This document shows positions 1 through 5,173 of a stretch of 6,056 nucleotides of DNA, piece after piece; positions within the stretch are counted from its first letter, which is position 1, and each line of letters begins with the position of its first letter. The position numbers and the translations under genes are program-made. The stretch covers positions 1-6,056 of the forward strand of contig CAZLZS010000022.1 of the NCBI GenBank assembly GCA_964564105.1, written 5' to 3'. Source of the DNA: JACOZG01 sp964564105. GTDB lineage: Bacteria; Patescibacteriota; Minisyncoccia; Phycocordibacterales; JACOZG01. The notes under the pieces were generated by a model. The model ran no database searches. It had not been told where the DNA came from and worked only from the letters and a program-made list of their open reading frames with translations.

Positions 1-43
1 CCTTTAGTTATGCGGCTAAAACCTTAAAGCCTGTTCCATTTGC
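1..43 (-). other. Sequence downstream of the mazF stop
   Basis: Forty-three bases after the in-frame mazF TAA. The shifted frame RLGNLKQMEQALRF runs through here to a TAG at 16-18, so part of this is probably the decayed mazF 3' end. No terminator hairpin is seen before the window edge. Confidence 0.45.
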
Positions 44-286
44 TTAAGATTGCCCAACCGTCCTTACTTGGTTGACCAAAATTACGCCGGAAGTTTTTTC
101 GCCCGCAACCGTAATTTCAAACGGACCGCCTCGCACGCGCGAGGTAATCGGACAGATGATCGCCGTGCCGGTTTTCGTATTGAATTCATCGCGGGAAATC
201 ACCAATGCCGGCCTAACGCCTTTTTGTTCACGACCGCGCGTGGGGTTTAAATCAACAGTTATGATATCGCCCCGCCGTGGAGTCAT
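44..286 (-). CDS. mazF: MazF/PemK-family mRNA interferase toxin, C-terminally shortened
   Basis: Toxin half of a type II toxin-antitoxin pair; the family cleaves single-stranded mRNA at short sequence motifs and is neutralised by MazE. The N-terminal SH3-like barrel is intact: RRGDIITVDLNP at residues 4-15, the E20/R25 region (REQKGVRPALVIS) and CPITS with T48. R25 and T48 match the catalytic Arg and Thr of MazF proteins. The frame stops after 80 residues, at NQVRTVGQS, whereas family members run to about 110 with a C-terminal helix. Shifting the register by one base just before the stop gives RLGNLKQMEQALRF and a TAG at 16-18, which resembles a MazF C-terminal helix. A small deletion or frameshift is therefore likely, although it could be a genuine short form. 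The ATG is 11 bases after the mazE stop, and a GGAG lies directly against it (poor spacing). An ATT or CTG a few codons upstream could be the real start. Toxin activity is uncertain. Confidence 0.8.
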   Translation of the reverse strand: MTPRRGDIITVDLNPTRGREQKGVRPALVISRDEFNTKTGTAIICPITSRVRGGPFEITVAGEKTSGVILVNQVRTVGQS

Positions 287-297
287 CTCCAGAATAC

Positions 298-540
298 CTA
301 TTCAACGATCTCCTTACCGACATCCGATCCCCAGTCAACCAAAAGATGGGTGTTCTGTGGGGTCATTTTTTTTAAGAGGTCGTTCAGAGTTTCTCGCCGA
401 ACTACCGGCTCTACCCAAACGCCTCGGCTGCTGGAACGAATAGTCACTTTTACACCCTCGCGCAGTTTAAGCGATTGAATAGTTGCTTTGGGCAATCGAA
501 CTGCCAAACTATTACCCCATTTTTGAACTTTAGTCACCAT
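298..540 (-). CDS. mazE: MazE antitoxin (AbrB/SpoVT swapped-hairpin DNA-binding domain)
   Basis: Antitoxin partner of the adjacent MazF-family gene; it should bind its own promoter and block the toxin. At 80 residues it has the normal length. Residues 1-46 hold the swapped-hairpin AbrB-type fold (VTKVQKWGNSLAVRLPK, then a VWVEPV strand), closely matching the KRWGNSPAVRIP start of E. coli MazE. The C-terminal tail has LNDLLKKMTPQNTHLLVDWG, which lines up with the toxin-binding tail of E. coli MazE (ITPENLHENIDWG). It precedes mazF by 11 bases in the usual antitoxin-first order. The ATG has no Shine-Dalgarno sequence, but a good sigma70-type promoter ends 6 bases upstream, so the message is probably leaderless. 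It starts 55 bases beyond the livF stop. Confidence 0.92.
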   Translation of the reverse strand: MVTKVQKWGNSLAVRLPKATIQSLKLREGVKVTIRSSSRGVWVEPVVRRETLNDLLKKMTPQNTHLLVDWGSDVGKEIVE

Positions 541-546
541 GCTTTA

Positions 547-574
547 AGTATACATCGCGTAGCAAAACCGTCAA
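547..574 (-). promoter_or_regulatory. Candidate promoter for mazEF
   Basis: On the minus strand TTGACG (574-569) and TATACT (552-547) are separated by 16 bases, a close match to the sigma70 -35 and -10 boxes. Transcription would be expected to begin about 7 bases past the -10 box, at or next to the A of the mazE ATG (540), giving a leaderless mRNA. The -10 overlaps the 6-bp palindrome GTATAC, and an 8-bp palindrome GTGATCAC (592-599) overlaps the livF stop. Either could be part of an autoregulatory operator, but that is a guess. Confidence 0.65.
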
Positions 575-595
575 AAATGAAACCGATTCTAGTGA

Positions 596-1348
596 TCACG
601 GCGGCTGACCGCTAACCCGCCAGGCGGCCAGGGCGGCGCCCATGAGCACCCGCTCCAAAATCGGGCCGCGGAGCAGATTCTCCGCCCGGTCAGCAAAGGT
701 TACTCGCCCCTGTTCCAGAACATACGCCCGATGGGCAACCTCAAGCAGTGATTTAATATTATGCTCCACCACGATGATAGACGTCCGACGGCGCTCATTG
801 ATTTCGCGAATGAGTTTGAATATTTCTTTCACCAGAAGCGGCGCCAGGCCAAGCGTCGGCTCGTCAAGCAAAAGGACTTTCGGATCAGTCATGAGGCCGC
901 GCGCGATGGCGAGCATTTGCTGGCCGCCGCCCGAGAGCAAGCCGGCCTTAGTGGTAAGACAGGTTTTCAGAAGCGGGAAAAGTTCTAAGGCCTCGCCAAT
1001 CCGTTCTTTAATGATCCGAGGGTCACGAACGACAAATCCGCCCACTTCCAGATTCTCCCGTACCGTCAAATGACTAAACACGCGCCGGCCCTGGGGCACA
1101 AAGGTAATGCCCCGCCGCGCCATGTCCTCTGGCCGCGAAACAATGACCTCACCATGCCAGTGAACAGCGCCATGATCAAGAGGTACGAGGCCGAAAATCG
1201 CTTTGAGCACGGTGGATTTGCCAGCGCCGTTCGGCCCCAACACCGCCACGATCTCTCCCTCGTCAATCTCGACCGAGACCTCATCAAGCGCCCGAACCCC
1301 GCCGAAATGAACGCTGGCATCATTAAGTTGCAGTAGAATTTCTTTCAT
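596..1348 (-). CDS. livF: HAAT-family ABC importer ATPase LivF
   Basis: Cytoplasmic ATP-binding subunit that pairs with LivG on the LivH/LivM channel. All ABC motifs are present in order: Walker A GPNGAGKST (38-46), Q-loop FVPQGRRVF (Q86), signature LSGGGQQML (138-146), Walker B VLLLDEP with D162/E163, and H-loop H196 in VVEHN. The GRRVFSHLTVRENL stretch is characteristic of LivF as opposed to LivG. The length of 250 residues is slightly above the usual 230-240; the excess is a C-terminal tail (LAAWRVSGQPP). The signature has G where most homologues have E (LSGGEQQ), a mild deviation. The ATG overlaps the livG stop as ATGA and has AGGGGA just upstream, so translation is probably coupled. It is the last liv gene; mazEF follows. 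Confidence 0.96.
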   Translation of the reverse strand: MKEILLQLNDASVHFGGVRALDEVSVEIDEGEIVAVLGPNGAGKSTVLKAIFGLVPLDHGAVHWHGEVIVSRPEDMARRGITFVPQGRRVFSHLTVRENLEVGGFVVRDPRIIKERIGEALELFPLLKTCLTTKAGLLSGGGQQMLAIARGLMTDPKVLLLDEPTLGLAPLLVKEIFKLIREINERRRTSIIVVEHNIKSLLEVAHRAYVLEQGRVTFADRAENLLRGPILERVLMGAALAAWRVSGQPP

Positions 1349-2136
1349 TCCCCTAAATACGCTTCCACCACCTGGCGACTGTTCAAAACTGCCGCCGGCT
1401 TGCCTTCGGCTAAGAGCTCGCCCGAGTCCAGCACCATCACTCGGTCAGACAACCCGCGAATCAAATTCATATTGTGCTCGACCAAAATCACGGTTTTGCC
1501 GGCCTGACGCAACGCCTGGAGAATTTTCGCCACGGTTTTGGCCATCTCGGGAAACAGACCGGCAAACGGTTCATCGAAAAAATAAACTTCGGCGTTCATC
1601 GCCAGGGCCCGGGCAATCTCCAGAAGCTTGCGCTGGCCGTAAGATAGAGTACTGGCCAAGGCCTGCCGCTTTTCCCAAAGGCCGACACGGCGCAACACTC
1701 GCTCGGCCTCGGCCAAATGGAATGACTGATGTCGTTCGAGCAACGCTGGCCAGACACCGCGCTCGGTAAGCATTAAAAGAATATTGTCGAGCGCCGGCAA
1801 TTGTTCAAACAGCCGCACTTCCTGAAAAGTTCGCGTCAGACCGTAATCGGCCGCCTCGTAAGGCGCGAGCTGGCGCAGGGTGGTATGTCCGTCAACGAGC
1901 ACCGCGCCGGCGGTCCAAGGCAGAACGCCGGTCAAAAGATTAATGAGCGTAGACTTGCCCGAGCCGTTCGGGCCGATCAATCCGGTGATCTGGCCCGGTC
2001 GAAACTCGACCGATAACTTCTCCACCGCCGCCACGCCGTCAAAATGCTTGGTCAGCCCCGTTAGAGACAGAGAGCCGTTGCGAGCCCTCGCGGTCTCTAA
2101 CGGGGTCAGATTTTTGGTTTGGAGGGCGGGGGGCAT
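1345..2136 (-). CDS. livG: HAAT-family ABC importer ATPase LivG with N-terminal extension
   Basis: Second cytoplasmic ATPase of the importer. Motifs: Walker A GPNGSGKST (55-63), Q-loop RTFQEVRLF (Q105), signature LSYGQRKLLEIARAL starting at residue 164 (the LSYGQ form is typical of LivG), Walker B VYFFDEP (D188/E189), and H-loop H221 in LVEHN. It is 263 residues long. Family similarity begins near residue 22 (SLSLTGLTKHFDGVAAVEKLSVEF). Residues 1-21 are extra and coincide with a 13-bp inverted repeat. The ATG directly follows the livK TAA with no spacer and no Shine-Dalgarno sequence, and no GTG or TTG alternative lies between it and the conserved domain, so coupling to livK translation is likely. 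The 3' end overlaps livF by 4 bases. Confidence 0.95.
   Translation of the reverse strand: MPPALQTKNLTPLETARARNGSLSLTGLTKHFDGVAAVEKLSVEFRPGQITGLIGPNGSGKSTLINLLTGVLPWTAGAVLVDGHTTLRQLAPYEAADYGLTRTFQEVRLFEQLPALDNILLMLTERGVWPALLERHQSFHLAEAERVLRRVGLWEKRQALASTLSYGQRKLLEIARALAMNAEVYFFDEPFAGLFPEMAKTVAKILQALRQAGKTVILVEHNMNLIRGLSDRVMVLDSGELLAEGKPAAVLNSRQVVEAYLGE
2056..2105 (-). repeat. 13-bp perfect inverted repeat inside the start of livG
   Basis: On the plus strand CCCCGTTAGAGAC (2056-2068) is matched exactly by its reverse complement GTCTCTAACGGGG (2093-2105). The 24-base interior holds a smaller hairpin, GCGA/TCGC around four bases (2080-2091). The structure covers codons 11-27 of livG and encodes the extension LTPLETARARNGSLSLTG. 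A hairpin this strong near a start codon could affect translation or mRNA stability. It could instead be a REP-like palindromic element that landed in frame. Confidence 0.85.
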
Positions 2137-3261
2137 TTAATTAATTAGAACTGATTGGCCGTCTTTTAAAATCTCGAGGATCGATAATTTGTTTTCTGGA
2201 TAATTATTGTCAGTAAGTGTAATGAATCCCGACGCTCCTTGATAATCACTGATCATTTTTAATCCTAAACGAATTGATTCTGCTTCTATTCGATCAGAAT
2301 ATTCGATAGATTTCTTTATTAAGTACACCGCATCATAGGCTGTATCTGAATACTGGCCGGGGAAACGATTGTAGAAATCTTGAAAATTTCTAGTGAAAGA
2401 AAAACTGGGGTCGGCAAAACGGAAAATAACGACATCGTTTAACATATCGGCGCTCAATTGACCATTATTGTACATTTCAATAACTTTTTGCTCGATGAGC
2501 ACCTTAACCGGCAACTTCAACTCGATTCTTCTTTTTAATAAATTGGCGGTATCAGAAAAATTGGACGCTACCAGTATGGCATCGGGATGAAGCAATTTAA
2601 CTCTGGTCAGTTCTCCTTGAATATCGTTGTTGTCCGCTTTCGGTAGCACTATCTCTTTAACGATTAGGTTACCTGTCTTTTCCACCGCTTGCTTAAAAAC
2701 TCGTTGATGAGCCAAACCCCACGGATTATCTTGAGCAATAGTTACTATGCGTCCATTGCTGAATTGAGACAAGAATTTTTCCACTGACACCGAATGAACG
2801 GCTACCGGTGAATGGACGGAAAAAATATAGTCGTTTGGTTTTTCGATGGTATCAGGCAAGGCAGAAGGGGTAATAAGAATTTTTTTCTCTTTCTCTATCA
2901 CCGGTGCGGCGGCATTAATTAAGAAATCCCAAGTGCCACCGATAATAGTTTCCACCTTGTCAACAGTGATCAGTTTAGTTATGGCGTTGACCGTCTGGGC
3001 CGGATTAGTCCCATCGTCTTCGTAAATTACCTCGAGAAATTTTCCCCGCACGCCCCCTGATTCATTTATTTCCTTGACCGCCAAATCAATACCCATTTTC
3101 TCATTCTCACCATGTGGGGCGGCAGGACCAGTCAGCGATAAAACGGCACCAATCTTAATTACTTCACCGCCTCTCGTCCCCGCCGATTTCTTCCCATCCA
3201 ACCACCAAACGCCGCCGAGGATTAAAATAACGACTACCCAAATGATGATTTTGTTGCTCAT
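2137..3261 (-). CDS. livK: ABC importer substrate-binding protein (periplasmic-binding type I, LivK/LivJ-like)
   Basis: Extracytoplasmic receptor that delivers substrate to LivHM. The 374 residues match the family length. Residues 1-6 are short and basic, and 5-21 form a hydrophobic anchor (IIIWVVVILILGGVWWL). There is no cysteine for lipid attachment, so it is probably held by an uncleaved signal anchor. The mature domain starts with VIKIGAVLSLTGPAAPHGE (34-52), followed by AVKEINESGGVRG (61-73), YEDDGTNPAQTVNAITKLI (80-98), TAYDAVYLI (307-315) and YQGASGFITL (340-349), all typical Peripla_BP_6 landmarks. The usual serine-rich ligand loop after IIGG reads TWDF (110-113), so the ligand may not be Leu/Ile/Val. 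The gene is much more AT-rich than livH, livM, livG and livF. Start ATG has only a weak AGAAAG upstream. It follows a toxin-antitoxin pair by 77 bases and abuts livG. Confidence 0.93.
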   Translation of the reverse strand: MSNKIIIWVVVILILGGVWWLDGKKSAGTRGGEVIKIGAVLSLTGPAAPHGENEKMGIDLAVKEINESGGVRGKFLEVIYEDDGTNPAQTVNAITKLITVDKVETIIGGTWDFLINAAAPVIEKEKKILITPSALPDTIEKPNDYIFSVHSPVAVHSVSVEKFLSQFSNGRIVTIAQDNPWGLAHQRVFKQAVEKTGNLIVKEIVLPKADNNDIQGELTRVKLLHPDAILVASNFSDTANLLKRRIELKLPVKVLIEQKVIEMYNNGQLSADMLNDVVIFRFADPSFSFTRNFQDFYNRFPGQYSDTAYDAVYLIKKSIEYSDRIEAESIRLGLKMISDYQGASGFITLTDNNYPENKLSILEILKDGQSVLIN

Positions 3262-3293
3262 AATCGCAACTTTCTAAATTTTAATAATCCCGC

Positions 3294-3321
3294 CTAAAAG
3301 CTAACAGCTGAAAGCTAATTG
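3294..3321. repeat. Period-7 repeat tract upstream of livK
   Basis: Four consecutive 7-base units on the plus strand: the first is CTAAAAG at 3294, and those at 3301, 3308 and 3315 differ from it at two or three positions each. The tract lies in the 77-base gap between the RelE-like toxin and livK. AGCT palindromes recur within it. It probably belongs to the same general class of short heptameric tracts as those around the four-helix gene, but the unit sequence differs. Confidence 0.6.
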
Positions 3322-3322
3322 T

Positions 3323-3349
3323 ATTCTACCCCCCCTCTTTATCTGTAAA
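3323..3349 (-). promoter_or_regulatory. Weak candidate livK promoter with poly-G spacer
   Basis: On the minus strand TTTACA (3349-3344) and TAGAAT (3328-3323) resemble -35 and -10 boxes, but the spacer is only 15 bases. The spacer contains a run of seven G (3335-3329). It starts within the last codons of the upstream toxin gene. A spacer of 17 would be near ideal, so gain of two G would strengthen it. Match and function are both tentative. Confidence 0.3.
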
Positions 3350-3596
3350 GCTCGCCATGCGTACCAATGAGCAGAAAGACGACTCGGTCGCTCTCTTGCC
3401 TGAAGATTGCCCGGTAATCGCCGGTTACATTGATACTTCGGCAGTTGGGGAAAGCCTTGTTAACCGAGTGATTGTTGAGAAGCGGATAAAATGGCTCGTG
3501 AGAAAATAGAAAGAGGCGTTCAGATAATTTCTTTTGTATCGGCCCGGGTAATTTATCTCTCTGTTTGGAAAAACGTTTGGAAAAATGAACTCGCAT
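3339..3596 (-). CDS. RelE/YafQ-like type II toxin (ribosome-dependent mRNA interferase family)
   Basis: An 85-residue basic protein (MRVHFSKRFSKQRDKLP at the start) of the normal RelE/YafQ size. Family landmarks are the LLNNHSVNK turn (H43), the strand pair INVTGDYRAIFR (55-66) and the C-terminal IGTHGELYR (77-85) with H80 and Y84. These correspond to the his-rich active region of YafQ-type toxins, which cut mRNA in the ribosomal A site. The frame is open further upstream to 3731, but that part overlaps the antitoxin gene out of frame. The ATG at 3596 has AGGA 3 bases upstream, follows the antitoxin stop by 4 bases, and gives the right length, so I place the start there. Confidence 0.85.
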   Translation of the reverse strand: MRVHFSKRFSKQRDKLPGPIQKKLSERLFLFSHEPFYPLLNNHSVNKAFPNCRSINVTGDYRAIFRQESDRVVFLLIGTHGELYR

Positions 3597-3598
3597 TT

Positions 3599-3602
3599 TC
3601 CT
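3599..3602 (-). promoter_or_regulatory. Ribosome binding site deciding the toxin start
   Basis: AGGA on the minus strand begins within the TAG stop of the antitoxin gene (TAGGAAAATG). It supports the internal toxin start at 3596 over the longer frame. The overlap with the stop codon suggests toxin translation is coupled to the antitoxin. The spacing to the ATG is short (about 3 bases). Confidence 0.55.
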
Positions 3603-3882
3603 AGTCGTTTCGTTCCAGCCATTTAACAGCATCCTCCATATTGTCAAAGGCCGGAGAGAGATTCTTGCCCTGCTCCACATCGCCGAGGGCAGCCCGAAGT
3701 TCCCGCGCGGTTTTGGCGTTGAAACGTTCAACGGGATTAAGGCCTACGGAGAATCTACCCTCGGCAAAGGCCCTGGTCGCCAGTTTAAGGACCGAGGCAA
3801 AAGGCACGCCTTCCTGCCGGGCGCGCTCCATCGCCCGCGCCTTAATTTTCGGGTCAATCTTGAATACAACTTGAGTGGTCAT
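3601..3882 (-). CDS. RelB/DinJ-like ribbon-helix-helix antitoxin
   Basis: A 93-residue protein directly upstream of the RelE/YafQ-like toxin and very probably its antitoxin. Residues 2-45 look like a ribbon-helix-helix DNA-binding domain of the RelB/DinJ type: strand TQVVFKIDPKIKARAMERA, then a second helix in the GVPFASVLKLATRAF region. The C-terminal half is charged and contains LRAALGDVEQG and an AFDNMEDAVKWLERND tail, suited to wrapping the toxin. An AGGG sits 8 bases before the ATG, immediately after the livM stop, which lies 13 bases upstream. No convincing separate promoter is visible, although an AT-rich TATATATT precedes the start. The pair interrupts the liv operon between livM and livK. 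Confidence 0.87.
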   Translation of the reverse strand: MTTQVVFKIDPKIKARAMERARQEGVPFASVLKLATRAFAEGRFSVGLNPVERFNAKTARELRAALGDVEQGKNLSPAFDNMEDAVKWLERND

Positions 3883-3890
3883 AATATATA

Positions 3891-3894
3891 CCCT
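3891..3894 (-). promoter_or_regulatory. Shine-Dalgarno site of the RelB-like antitoxin
   Basis: AGGG on the minus strand, 8 bases before the ATG and beginning 1 base after the livM TGA. It is one of the few well-spaced ribosome binding sites in the window; mazE, livG, livM and the four-helix gene show none. Confidence 0.5.
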
Positions 3895-3895
3895 A

Positions 3896-4744
3896 TCACA
3901 ACTTATACTCCCCGACCAAACCCTGCGGGCGATATAACATCAAGATTACCAAAATCAAACCATAAACCACCTGGCGCATTTGGGCGGCGATCTCGGACGG
4001 GAAACCGACAAAGCGCAAAAACTCTGGTAGGAGAACGAGCACCAGAGCGCCGAGCAGTGAGCCGCGCAAGTTAGCCAAGCCGCCGAGAATAACGATCGCC
4101 AAAATAAAAATTGACTCGGGCAGATTAAAAGTTGAAGGATCAATAAAAGTGATGTAGGAGCCGTAAAGCGCGCCAGCGAGCGCCGCCAGGCCAGCGGCCG
4201 CCACGAAAATCAGCAGTTTGTAATGCGCCGCGCGATAACCAAAGACCTGGATGGCTCCCTCGTCATCGCGAATGGCTTTCAACACCCGGCCAAAAGACGA
4301 GCGCGTGAGCCAACGGCAGAAAAGATAAGTTAAAAAGCCAAGGGCCAGGGTCAAGAGTAAAAAAGATAGATTAGAGGAAACCGGTCGCGGAATCCCCGGG
4401 ATGCCCAGCGGGCCGCGCGTCACGGATTGCAGATTGAGAAACAAACTGAAAACAATCACATTAAAGCCGAGTGAAGCCAGCACATAATAGTCGGCACGGA
4501 AACGGCTCAAGGCCAGACCGATCAAGAGGCTCGCGAGCATCGCCAAGAGCAGCGCCGTCGGCCAAGCCAGCCAAAAACTCCAGCCCGCTTCCACCATAAG
4601 CAGGGCCGCGCCGTAGGCGCCGAGGCCGTAAAAAGCGGCGTGGGTGACGGAAATGAGACCGGTGAAGCCGACTAAGAGATTGAGCGACAAACCGAGAATG
4701 CCGTAGATGCCGACGAGAATGCTTAAATGAATCAAGTAATCCAT
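3896..4744 (-). CDS. livM: HAAT-family ABC importer permease LivM
   Basis: Integral membrane channel subunit that pairs with LivH. The 282 residues are mostly hydrophobic, with about eight likely membrane segments. Typical LivM sequence is seen at the N-terminus (YGILGLSLNLLVGFTGLISV, 14-33, then HAAFYGLGAY), at GPLGIPGIPRP (111-121), and in the cytoplasmic EAA-type loop that contacts the ATPases (FGRVLKAIRDDEGAIQVFGY, 151-170). It also has ILGGLANLRGSLLGA (219-233) and the C-terminal LYRPQGLVGEYKL. It is somewhat short compared with E. coli LivM, which has an extended N-terminus, but normal for many bacteria. The ATG lies 4 bases past a heptamer-repeat array and has no Shine-Dalgarno sequence. 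It is separated from livH by the four-helix cassette and from livK by the toxin-antitoxin pair. Confidence 0.95.
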   Translation of the reverse strand: MDYLIHLSILVGIYGILGLSLNLLVGFTGLISVTHAAFYGLGAYGAALLMVEAGWSFWLAWPTALLLAMLASLLIGLALSRFRADYYVLASLGFNVIVFSLFLNLQSVTRGPLGIPGIPRPVSSNLSFLLLTLALGFLTYLFCRWLTRSSFGRVLKAIRDDEGAIQVFGYRAAHYKLLIFVAAAGLAALAGALYGSYITFIDPSTFNLPESIFILAIVILGGLANLRGSLLGALVLVLLPEFLRFVGFPSEIAAQMRQVVYGLILVILMLYRPQGLVGEYKL

Positions 4745-4748
4745 TATT

Positions 4749-4805
4749 AAATTCGAAATTCTAATATCGAAATTAGAAACAAATTCAAAATTTTAAATTC
4801 TAAAC
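4749..4805. repeat. Period-7 AT-rich repeat array, livM side of the four-helix gene
   Basis: Plus strand reads as 7-base units of consensus AAATTCG: four units from 4749 to 4776, then AAAC, then three more units (4781-4801), then AAAC again. It contains a small hairpin, TTCTAAT (4759-4765) with ATTAGAA (4772-4778). Its AAATTCGAAAT (4749-4759) and GAAACAAA (4776-4783) recur in inverted orientation on the other side of the four-helix gene. It ends 4 bases before the livM start codon. Confidence 0.8.
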
Positions 4806-4814
4806 CAGACATGC

Positions 4815-5168
4815 TTACTCTGATTTACGCATAATGGCGCTCATAATCATCATCAACTCGGTCGCTTCTTTCAACAAGCCCAGCCGCACTTCGTTATCTA
4901 CACCACAATCAATAAGTTCTAACCAATATCGCGTCTCCTTCGCCTCTTTGCGGGCAATGCGGACATGCATTAAAAAGTCCTTCTTAGCTAAAGATTCGTT
5001 TGCCTCGATATAATTGGCACCGATGGAGCCAGACGATCGGATTAACTGCTTAGAATCCTCCAGATTAGATAACGACCTCGGTAACCTTTTTACAAATTCT
5101 CTAACCATTTTAGCGAATTTCAAAGTGCGTTCCTCTAAGTCGTACTGTTTAGAATTTTGTGCTTTCAT
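4815..5168 (-). CDS. Four-helix-bundle protein (23S rRNA IVS-encoded / Avd-like family)
   Basis: A 117-residue, mostly helical, charged protein with the family hallmarks: LEERTLKFAKMVREFVKRLP (11-30), LIRSSGSIGANYIEANES (42-59) and FLMHVRIARKEAKETRYWL (65-83), ending in LLKEATELMMIMSAIMRK. Members occur inside intervening sequences of 23S rRNA genes and as free-standing genes; the related Avd protein assists reverse transcriptase in diversity-generating retroelements. The molecular role of free-standing members is unknown. No rRNA or reverse transcriptase is in this window. The frame is open upstream to an ATG at 5285, but that part covers the repeat array and the 3' end of livH. The ATG at 5168 gives the normal family length, so I use it; no Shine-Dalgarno sequence is visible. 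Confidence 0.85.
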   Translation of the reverse strand: MKAQNSKQYDLEERTLKFAKMVREFVKRLPRSLSNLEDSKQLIRSSGSIGANYIEANESLAKKDFLMHVRIARKEAKETRYWLELIDCGVDNEVRLGLLKEATELMMIMSAIMRKSE

Positions 5169-5173
5169 GTTTG

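Noticed and set aside
50..443. Plus-strand open frames opposite mazF and mazE
   Set aside because: They lie antisense to recognisable MazE and MazF and show no family motif.
570..600. Rho-independent terminator after livF
   Set aside because: CCG...CGG followed by a T-rich stretch is present, but the stem is only about 3 bp, and the GTGATCAC palindrome has no loop and no following T run.
642..1336. Plus-strand open frames opposite livF
   Set aside because: They are antisense shadows of a well-conserved ATPase gene, with arginine/serine/proline-rich composition and no recognisable domain.
3597..3731. Longer toxin frame starting at 3731
   Set aside because: It overlaps the antitoxin coding sequence out of frame. 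The internal ATG at 3596 has an AGGA and gives the standard toxin length.
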